A DNA stretch of 10,643 bases from an uncultured Collinsella sp. (GTDB taxonomy: Bacteria; Actinomycetota; Coriobacteriia; Coriobacteriales; Coriobacteriaceae). The DNA lies in NCBI GenBank assembly GCA_958438125.1, contig CAUBQN010000046.1, forward strand, positions 1 through 10,643. The letters run 5' to 3'. The notes beneath the pieces were generated by a model. The model saw only the letters and a list, made by a program, of their open reading frames with translations. It had not been told where the DNA came from and ran no database searches. A program made the translations under genes and the position numbers. This document shows positions 1 through 5,453 of this stretch, piece after piece (within the stretch, counting starts at the first letter, position 1; every line of letters begins with the position of its first letter).

Positions 1-1660
1 CGGCAACGTCCTCGGCCGTGCCTTCGCTCATAAGGCCACCGAGCGCCAGCGGAATACGCGCCACGACCTCGCCGTTGCGCACCAGCACGTGGCCGCCCTG
101 GCCCACGGCCTCAACGGCAGCCATCATATCCGCCGCATTGTCGCCCACCACGCACACGTTGTGCGAGTCGTGGCCGATCGTGGAGGCAATGGCACCGCCC
201 GTGATGGTAAAACCACGCACCCAGCCGCGACCGATATGCTTGCCGACCAGGCCCAGGCCAGCGGGGCCGTCGCCATCGGCGCCCTCGGCCTGCAGCGACA
301 CGCCGCGGCCATGGCGCTCGATCAGCATAATGCGGCGCAAGTCCTCGGCGCTCTCGGGGCGAGCCACACCCGTAATGGCCTTGCCCGGCACCACGTCGAT
401 CACGGCCTCACCCAGCTTAAAGGCATAGTCGAATACGTCGAGCGAAAGCTTCGGCAGCTTAACGGAGGCGCGCAGCTCATCGGCAAGGGCCGCAACCTCG
501 GCCATCTCGGGTGCAATCTCGCCCACAAAGGTGCCGTCCTGCGCCACCAGAGCACCGGCGGCATATACGCGATGCGGGGCCGTGGCAAACGTCAGGTCGT
601 TGAGTACCAGCAGGTCAGCACGCTTGCCCGGGGCGATGGCGCCACGCAGCTCGTGCGGGTCGCGGCAGCCGTGGTCCAGGCCAAACGCCTCAGCCGTGGA
701 AAGGGACGCCATAGAGATAGCGACCACGGGGTCGATACCGGCCTCAATCGCCACACGGCAGGCATTGTCGATCATGCCGGTCGAAAGAGCATCGGAGGGG
801 GCGCAGTCGTCAGTCGCAAAGCAGCAGCGGCGGGCGCGCGCGGGATTCTCCAGCAGCACCGGCGACAGGTTGGCCAGGTCATGGCTGCACGTACCCTCGC
901 GCAGCATCACATACATGCCACGAGACAGCTTGTCGAGTGCCTCCTCGGGAATCGTCGACTCGTGGTCGGCGATAATGCCCGCCGCGGCATAGGCGTTGAG
1001 GTCCTTGCCGGCAACGAGCGGCGCATGGCCGTCGACCTGCTTGGACGGTGTCTGGTTGGCAGCATCGATGCGAGCACAGGTCTCAGGGTCGGCCATAAAG
1101 ACGCCCGGCAGGTTCATCATCTCGCCCAGGCCAAAAACGTCACCCGGATGCTCGGCAAAAAACGCCTGCATATCGGCAGCCGAAATAACGGCACCAGCCT
1201 GCTCGTCGGGCAGCGCGGGCACGCACGAAGGCATCATGTATTTGATGGAAATGGGCGCGCGGCGACCGTCCTCGATCATAAAGCGCAGGCCGTCGAGCCC
1301 CGCCACGTTGGCGATCTCGTGGCTGTCGGCAATGGCGGTGGTAGTACCGCGCGTCGCCGCCATGCGCGCATACTCGGCGGGGCGAATGTTCGAGGACTCA
1401 ATGTGCAGATGTCCGTCAATAAAACCAGGGGCGAGATAACGACCCTGGCAGTCGATAACCTCGGCAGCCTCGTAGGTACCGGCGGCATCGTCGCGACCGT
1501 CGTAGAGCACGCCGACGATTACGCCGTCCTTGACGGCAACGCTACCGGGCGCCACGCGCTGACCGTACACGTCGACGATTTGCGCATTGGTAAACAGCGT
1601 GTCGACGGGCACGCGACCCTCGGCGGCCTCGATCACGGACCTCATGACCTCAACGGACAT
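1..1660 (-). CDS. ade: Adenine deaminase (3' end cut by window edge)
   Basis: This enzyme hydrolyses adenine to hypoxanthine and ammonia in cytoplasmic purine salvage or catabolism. I translated the minus strand by hand from ATG at 1658-1660, which follows AAAGGAG at 1666-1672. The first 553 residues are present; the stop lies outside the window. The amidohydrolase fold is clear. Metal-site motif DGHLHIES has His84 and His86, and SHEIANV follows at 113-119. GLGEMMN carries Glu180, DGHAP has His212, ADHES has His233, and ATDD has Asp284. The C-terminal adenine-deaminase domain includes KLPKLSLDVF (401-410) and ITGGAIASTIGHDSHN (486-501), typical of Ade and absent from adenosine deaminases. Family length is roughly 570-600 aa, so only a short tail is missing. 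All metal ligands I can place are present, so it is probably active. A long open frame on the opposite strand is a GC-driven shadow. Confidence 0.95.
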   Translation of the reverse strand, partial: MSVEVMRSVIEAAEGRVPVDTLFTNAQIVDVYGQRVAPGSVAVKDGVIVGVLYDGRDDAAGTYEAAEVIDCQGRYLAPGFIDGHLHIESSNIRPAEYARMAATRGTTTAIADSHEIANVAGLDGLRFMIEDGRRAPISIKYMMPSCVPALPDEQAGAVISAADMQAFFAEHPGDVFGLGEMMNLPGVFMADPETCARIDAANQTPSKQVDGHAPLVAGKDLNAYAAAGIIADHESTIPEEALDKLSRGMYVMLREGTCSHDLANLSPVLLENPARARRCCFATDDCAPSDALSTGMIDNACRVAIEAGIDPVVAISMASLSTAEAFGLDHGCRDPHELRGAIAPGKRADLLVLNDLTFATAPHRVYAAGALVAQDGTFVGEIAPEMAEVAALADELRASVKLPKLSLDVFDYAFKLGEAVIDVVPGKAITGVARPESAEDLRRIMLIERHGRGVSLQAEGADGDGPAGLGLVGKHIGRGWVRGFTITGGAIASTIGHDSHNVCVVGDNAADMMAAVEAVGQGGHVLVRNGEVVARIPLALGGLMSEGTAEDVA

Positions 1661-1665
1661 ACATT

Positions 1666-1672
1666 CTCCTTT
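1666..1672 (-). promoter_or_regulatory. Ribosome binding site of ade
   Basis: The minus strand reads AAAGGAG, then AATGT, then ATG. A second ATG inside the spacer is out of frame, so this site fixes the start at 1660. Confidence 0.8.
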
Positions 1673-1680
1673 AACCGTAG

Positions 1681-1716
1681 AAAAAAGCTGCGGAGCGGAC
1701 AAGCCTTCACCGCAGC
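1681..1716 (-). terminator. Terminator-like hairpin in the ade 5' leader
   Basis: On the minus strand GCTGCGG (1710-1716) pairs with CCGCAGC (1687-1693) across a 16-nt loop, and six Ts follow directly (1681-1686). This has the form of an intrinsic terminator. It sits only 8 nt before the ade Shine-Dalgarno and 20 nt before the start codon. It could be a leader attenuator for ade, or it could stop read-through from tyrS. The 7-bp stem with a long loop is modest. Structure is seen; function is inferred. Confidence 0.6.
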
Positions 1717-1728
1717 ATGCTCATAGCC

Positions 1729-1756
1729 ATTGTATGCCCAAACGATGGGTCAACAA
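1729..1756 (-). promoter_or_regulatory. Candidate sigma-70-type promoter for ade
   Basis: On the minus strand TTGTTG (-35, 1751-1756) and TACAAT (-10, 1729-1734) are separated by 16 nt. Transcription would begin near 1722 and give a leader of about 60 nt that contains the hairpin at 1681-1716. The -10 matches the consensus in 5 of 6 positions; the -35 is weaker. This is motif matching only. Confidence 0.45.
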
Positions 1757-1786
1757 TACGCCCCTCCGCTTAACGGCACACGCCAC

Positions 1787-1837
1787 TTGGTGCAATGGGG
1801 ACTGCCGCTGAGCACCAATGACTACTCGACGACTACT
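1787..1837. repeat. Short inverted repeat plus direct repeat upstream of ade
   Basis: TTGGTGC (1787-1793) and GCACCAA (1812-1818) form a perfect 7-bp inverted repeat with an 18-nt spacer. Immediately after come two copies of GACTACT (1820-1826 and 1831-1837), spaced 11 bp start to start, about one helical turn. This could be an operator for a regulator of ade, or chance. No known regulator motif was recognised. Confidence 0.4.
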
Positions 1838-1886
1838 AACTGCCGTCCCGACAACAAAAACGCCGATGTTTTGGCAACGACAGCGA

Positions 1887-1985
1887 GCGGGCCGCATTTG
1901 AGACAAGGTGACGTGAAACGAAAGGGCGCTGACCTTCTGGTCGCGCCCTTGAAGTTGAACGTCAGATTGTCCAAATGCGGCCCGC
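1887..1985. repeat. Nested long palindrome downstream of tyrS
   Basis: The outer arms, 1887-1906 and 1967-1985, are complementary over 19 pairs with a single bulged base at 1901. Inside them TGACGT (1909-1914) pairs with ACGTCA (1959-1964). The core is the hairpin at 1922-1950. CGAC (1878-1881) and GTCG (1991-1994) may extend the outer stem after a 5x5 internal loop. The whole can fold as one rod in either DNA or RNA. Arms this long exceed an ordinary terminator and resemble a palindromic intergenic repeat or a small MITE-like element. No coding capacity was seen. Confidence 0.6.
1916..1950 (-). terminator. Probable intrinsic terminator of tyrS
   Basis: AAGGGCGC (1922-1929) pairs with GCGCCCTT (1943-1950). 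Beyond a single bulged T, GACC (1931-1934) pairs with GGTC (1939-1942) around a 4-nt loop, giving 12 pairs. On the minus strand the stem is followed by a T-rich stretch, TTTCGTTTC. It lies about 75 nt past the tyrS stop, at the core of the larger palindrome. The T-tract is interrupted, so termination strength is uncertain. Confidence 0.6.
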
Positions 1986-2024
1986 GCAGCGTCGGCCGGT
2001 CCGCCGTTCGTTAGAACGGTGGAA

Positions 2025-3236
2025 CTAAATCAACTTAAAGCCCTTGCGCTTGCCCACGGAGAGGGTGTCGCCCAGCTTGAGGGCGCTGGGGTCGATGTTG
2101 TAGCTCTTGGGAGCCACGGCCTTGCCGTTGATCTTGACGCCGCCGCCGTCGATATCGCGACGAGCCTGGCCGGCGCTCGCCGAAAGACCCAGGTCCTTGA
2201 GCAGGCCAGCGAGGTAGATCTGGCCCTCGTCGTTGACGGTCAGCTCAACGTGCTTCTCGGGGAAGTCGGCGAGCTGGCCCTCCTTGAACACGCGGTCGAA
2301 CTCGGCCTGAGCCTCGTCGCCGGCACCGGCGCCGTGGTAGGTGTCGCACAGGTCGCGACCCAGAGCGCGCTTGAGCTCGTAGGGATCGGCGGAACCGTCG
2401 GCCAGGGCAGCGTCGATCTTGTCGACCTCGGCCGGGGTGAGCGAGCTCGCCAGGCGGTAGTACTTGCCGATCATCTCATCGGGGATGGACATGGTCTTGC
2501 CGAACATATCCTTGGGCGCGTCGGTCAGGCCGATGTAGTTGCCATAGGACTTGGACATCTTGCGCACGCCGTCGGTGCCCTCGAGCAGCGGCATGGTGAG
2601 CGCGATCTGGGGCTCCATGCCCATCTTCTCCATGAGCTCACGGCCAGCGAGCAGGTTGAAGAGCTGATCGGTGCCGCCCATCTCGACGTCGGCCTTGATC
2701 TGCACGGAGTCGAAAGCCTGCATCACGGGATACAGGAACTCATGCAGGGCGATCGGCGTCTGAGACTGGTAGCGCTTGGTAAAGTCGTCGCGCTCAAGGA
2801 TGCGGGCGACGGTGAACTTGGAACACACCTGCAGCAGACCGGCCAGGTCCATCGAAAGAATCCAGTCGCCGTTGTGCACGATGGTGGTCTTCTCGGGATC
2901 CAGGATCTTCATGGCCTGGCTCACGTAGGTCTCGGCATTGGCCTCGATCTGCTCCTGCGAAAGCTGCGGACGGGTGGAATTCTTGCCCGAAGGGTCGCCA
3001 ATCAACGCGGTACCATTGCCGATGATGAGGGTGACGTTGTGGCCCAGGTCCTGGAACTGACGCATCTTGCGCAGCGGCACGGCGTGGCCCAGGTGCAGGT
3101 CGGGACTGGTGGGGTCGACGCCGAGCTTGATGTTGAGGGGCTCGCCCTTCTCAAGCTTCTTGCGAAGGTCGGCCTCGGGAACGATCTGCGCGGCGCCCGA
3201 GGTGATGATACGCATTTGCTCGTCAACAGACAGCAT
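2025..3236 (-). CDS. tyrS: Tyrosyl-tRNA synthetase, type 2
   Basis: This class I aminoacyl-tRNA synthetase charges tRNA-Tyr in the cytoplasm using ATP. The 403-residue product is of normal family length. The Rossmann catalytic domain has the HIGH-type signature HLGH (48-51) within VDPTSPDLHLGHAVPLRKMR. The tyrosine-site GGTDQ is at 187-191 and the KMSKS loop at 226-230. The anticodon-binding helical region follows, and an S4 RNA-binding domain spans about 337-403. The LHLGHAVPLRKMRQFQDLGH style fits the TyrZ-like type 2 branch rather than classical TyrS. ATG at 3234-3236 was chosen because AAGGAGGA (3243-3250) precedes it by 7 nt and MLSVDEQ matches a natural N-terminus. A longer in-frame extension to 3332 lacks a ribosome site. 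The U32 gene ends 96 nt upstream on the same strand, so read-through cotranscription is possible. No T-box was seen in the leader. Confidence 0.97.
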   Translation of the reverse strand: MLSVDEQMRIITSGAAQIVPEADLRKKLEKGEPLNIKLGVDPTSPDLHLGHAVPLRKMRQFQDLGHNVTLIIGNGTALIGDPSGKNSTRPQLSQEQIEANAETYVSQAMKILDPEKTTIVHNGDWILSMDLAGLLQVCSKFTVARILERDDFTKRYQSQTPIALHEFLYPVMQAFDSVQIKADVEMGGTDQLFNLLAGRELMEKMGMEPQIALTMPLLEGTDGVRKMSKSYGNYIGLTDAPKDMFGKTMSIPDEMIGKYYRLASSLTPAEVDKIDAALADGSADPYELKRALGRDLCDTYHGAGAGDEAQAEFDRVFKEGQLADFPEKHVELTVNDEGQIYLAGLLKDLGLSASAGQARRDIDGGGVKINGKAVAPKSYNIDPSALKLGDTLSVGKRKGFKLI

Positions 3237-3258
3237 TGGGTATCCTCCTTTTGCTATA

Positions 3259-3283
3259 GCACCCTCGCCGAAAACGGCGGTGC
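3259..3283 (-). promoter_or_regulatory. Hairpin in the tyrS 5' leader
   Basis: GCAC (3259-3262) pairs with GTGC (3280-3283). Inside, CGCCG (3266-3270) pairs with CGGCG (3275-3279) around an AAAA loop, with a 3-nt bulge on one side. There is no T-tract after it on the minus strand, so it is not a terminator. It lies just ahead of the ribosome site and could influence tyrS translation or mRNA stability. No promoter hexamers could be called confidently between the U32 stop and tyrS, although TATCAT around 3304-3309 is a possible -10. Confidence 0.4.
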
Positions 3284-3332
3284 TGGAAGTCCATAAACTC
3301 TCATATGATAACAAACTGACGCGACGCGGCAC

Positions 3333-5291
3333 CTACGACAGGAAAATCCTCGTCCTGCCGCATGCGTCAATGGCAACTGGCAGACGTGTACCGTCACGCT
3401 CGACCAGATAGCGTGCCTGCCGACGACGCAAGCAGTCGCGGCAACGGACCTGTCCCGTCGCATCGGTGGCGCAGACGCCCTCGGCGGTCAGCAGGCAGTG
3501 CTCGCACACCATAAGCTCGGGACGGTCGGCGTCGACCGGACCCAAGACGCCGGGTTCAGCAGCCAGTTCGGCAATACGCTCCGCATCATTGCCGAGCAAC
3601 TCGGCCGGCAAGTACACCCGCCCCGCACCGAGTCCGCGCAGCCAGGTAAGCGTGGCCCGATTCGCGCAGAACACCGGCGCCGCCACGTCAAACGTCACGC
3701 CCAGCTCGCGAGCGATCACCACCTGTCCCAGGTTGCGGCAGACGACGCGCCCGGCACGCTGCATCAGTGAGCGGGTCCAGTCAGCGTCACTCGCGCGGCA
3801 CACCTCGTCAAGCACCACAACGGCGTCGGACAAATCGAGTTCTCCGCGCGGGTCGGCATCCATCAGCTGCCAAGCAAAAACCATGCGAGTGGGAACCGCG
3901 CACTCCACCAACTCCGTCGATGCACCGCCATCCACCGCAACGCCCTCAAAGGGCAGCACCTCAACGGCACGCTCAACGGGCGCAATCGCATCCGCCTCGG
4001 CCCGCATGCGCTCCAACACCGCCGCCGTCTGATCCAACACGCCGGCGCTGCGAATCAGGTATACCTCGCAGCCCGCGTCCACCTTACGCTTGCAATGCAC
4101 GACGACGAGCTTCCCCGCTGCGGCATCCACCGGGCAGGGCACCTGCGGCCAGCGCTTGGGCACATCGGGACGCGCGTCGACACCCGGATAGAACCGGATC
4201 TCGAGCGTGTCACCCGCCGCCACGGCGGCGTCGAGCTCAACGGTCACCTCTTCGTGGCCCACAGCGACCAAGCGCCCCACGCGCACGCCCTGGTTAATCG
4301 CACGCTCAAAGCTCATCAGCTCGGCACCCGAACGCCCTCGCAGGTACACATCGGTAAACCCACGGTTGAACGACCTTCCCAGCTCGCGCTCAAGCTCTTC
4401 CACGGCACCGGGGTCCCACGCGCCATCGCACAGTATATCAAGTGCCCGGCGCCACACCCGCACCACATTGAATACGTAATCGGGGTTCTTCATGCGCCCC
4501 TCGATCTTGAGCGACGCCACGCCGGCATCTACAAGCTCAGGCAGATGTGCAATACCCAGATAGTCGCGCGGGCACAGCAGGCGATCTCCCTCGACGGCGA
4601 CAACGCTCTGTCCCGCCTCGTCCACTAGGTCGTACGCCAGACGGCACGGCTGCGTGCAGTCGCCGCGCATCGCCGAGCGCCCACGCCGCAGGGCCGAAAA
4701 CTCGCACGCCCCCGAATAGCCGATGCAAATCGCACCGTGGCAGAATACCTCGATGGGCACGCCCGTGGCACATAGCGCCGCAATCTCGTCGACCGTCAGC
4801 TCGCGTGCCGTCGTCACGCGCTCGACCCCCAGCTCATCGGCGGCAAGCCGCACGGCGCCTTCGCTATGAACGCCCGCCTGCGTAGACAGGTGAATCTCGA
4901 CCCCGGGAATCGCCGCGCGCAGCGCGCAGGCCAACCCGGCATCGGCGACAATCAGAGCATCGGCACCCAGCTCCAGTGCATGAGCTCCCAGCGCCACCGC
5001 GTCGGACAACTCATCGTCAAACACGTACACGTTGAGCGTTACGTACACACGCACGCCATGGGCATGCGCCACGGCGCAGCCGCGCGCAAACTCGTCATCC
5101 GTAAAGCCATGGGCGCTCACACGGGCGTTAAAGCCGCCCAACCCCGCATAGATGGCATCGGCACCCGCGGCGATGGCCGCAAGCATCTGGTCGAGCCCGC
5201 CCGCCGGCGCCAGCAGCTCGGGCAGCGCCGCACCGGCAGCATCCAATCCAGTCTCGTATTGTCCGCTCGGCCCCATCGTCCGAATCGCCAT
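3333..5291 (-). CDS. U32 family protein, RlhA-like (probable RNA hydroxylation factor)
   Basis: The family contains prephenate- and iron-sulfur-dependent RNA hydroxylation proteins (RlhA for 23S rRNA, TrhP for tRNA); the older name is collagenase-like peptidase U32. The 652-aa length is close to E. coli RlhA (about 650) and well above TrhP (about 450). An N-terminal TIM-barrel region spans about 22-290. It contains the U32 signature from EVFCHGAICIGYSGACEFS (181-199) to GDCTQPCR (210-217), then LCPRDYLG (239-246) and KIEGRMKNPDYV (262-273). Candidate Fe-S cysteines are 184, 189, 196, 212, 216 and 240. A middle beta-rich region (about 330-415) resembles DUF3656. The C-terminal part (about 465-652) looks like a diverged second U32 half and ends in a Cys cluster: 596, 599, 607, 617, 620. 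ATG at 5289-5291 was chosen because AAGGAG lies 7 nt upstream; an ATG at 5318 has no such site. The exact RNA target is not determined. Confidence 0.88.
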   Translation of the reverse strand: MAIRTMGPSGQYETGLDAAGAALPELLAPAGGLDQMLAAIAAGADAIYAGLGGFNARVSAHGFTDDEFARGCAVAHAHGVRVYVTLNVYVFDDELSDAVALGAHALELGADALIVADAGLACALRAAIPGVEIHLSTQAGVHSEGAVRLAADELGVERVTTARELTVDEIAALCATGVPIEVFCHGAICIGYSGACEFSALRRGRSAMRGDCTQPCRLAYDLVDEAGQSVVAVEGDRLLCPRDYLGIAHLPELVDAGVASLKIEGRMKNPDYVFNVVRVWRRALDILCDGAWDPGAVEELERELGRSFNRGFTDVYLRGRSGAELMSFERAINQGVRVGRLVAVGHEEVTVELDAAVAAGDTLEIRFYPGVDARPDVPKRWPQVPCPVDAAAGKLVVVHCKRKVDAGCEVYLIRSAGVLDQTAAVLERMRAEADAIAPVERAVEVLPFEGVAVDGGASTELVECAVPTRMVFAWQLMDADPRGELDLSDAVVVLDEVCRASDADWTRSLMQRAGRVVCRNLGQVVIARELGVTFDVAAPVFCANRATLTWLRGLGAGRVYLPAELLGNDAERIAELAAEPGVLGPVDADRPELMVCEHCLLTAEGVCATDATGQVRCRDCLRRRQARYLVERDGTRLPVAIDACGRTRIFLS

Positions 5292-5453
5292 CGACAAACT
5301 CCTTACCAAGGTATGCATTCACTCTGAAAAATGCCGTCTTCCAGCATACACGAGGCCTCGCGCGCCCCGTTTGGTTTATCGTGTAATAACTTATGTCCAT
5401 CCTGCCCCGACGGCACATCCACCGTCCGGCACGACATACCTGGAGGTCAATAT
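5292..5453. promoter_or_regulatory. Divergent promoter region, U32 gene and PBP gene
   Basis: This 162-bp gap separates the minus-strand U32 gene from the plus-strand PBP gene and must hold at least one promoter for each. An AT-rich patch at about 5369-5398 is the likeliest promoter area, but no good pair of hexamers was found. A perfect 10-bp palindrome CGAGGCCTCG lies at 5351-5360, next to a GC-alternating run. A leader hairpin at 5403-5431 pairs TGCC with GGCA and GACGG with CCGTC just before the PBP ribosome site (GGAGG, 5442-5446). Confidence 0.5.

Larger units (their letters stand above)
1661..2024. other. Non-coding gap between tyrS and ade
   Basis: This 364-bp stretch has no convincing gene. 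It holds, from the tyrS side: a 6-bp hairpin CCGTTC-GTTA-GAACGG (2004-2019), the nested palindrome with its core terminator, a direct and an inverted repeat, a candidate ade promoter, and the ade leader hairpin. A 94-codon open frame on the plus strand (1730-2014) crosses these structures, has no Shine-Dalgarno or recognisable motif, and is rejected. No purine riboswitch consensus was recognised. Confidence 0.7.

Noticed and set aside
89..1726. 545-codon open frame on the plus strand
   Set aside because: It lies antisense to adenine deaminase, which has all its catalytic motifs. The product has no recognisable motif, and GC-rich codon bias commonly keeps the opposite frame open.
1820..1837. 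CRISPR-like direct repeats
   Set aside because: There are only two 7-bp copies with a 4-bp gap; no array or cas gene is present.
1730..2014. 94-codon open frame in the tyrS-ade gap
   Set aside because: It has no Shine-Dalgarno and crosses the palindrome and repeats; no family resemblance.
1661..2024. Purine riboswitch in front of ade
   Set aside because: The conserved junction and loop sequences of the purine aptamer were not found on the minus strand.
2025..3236. T-box control of tyrS
   Set aside because: The leader between 3237 and 3332 is too short and shows no T-box core or specifier hairpin.
2019..3296. 425-codon open frame on the plus strand
   Set aside because: It is antisense to tyrS, with a low-complexity Val/Leu/Gly/His product and no ribosome site; a compositional shadow.
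3767..4297. Arg/Pro-rich 176-codon open frame opposite the U32 gene
   Set aside because: Its composition is typical of an out-of-frame read of GC-rich coding DNA; the U32 signature is on the other strand.
5331..5453. Longer N-terminus for the PBP from ATG at 5331
   Set aside because: The added 41 residues lack PBP features and cross the promoter and leader region; GGAGG points to ATG at 5454.
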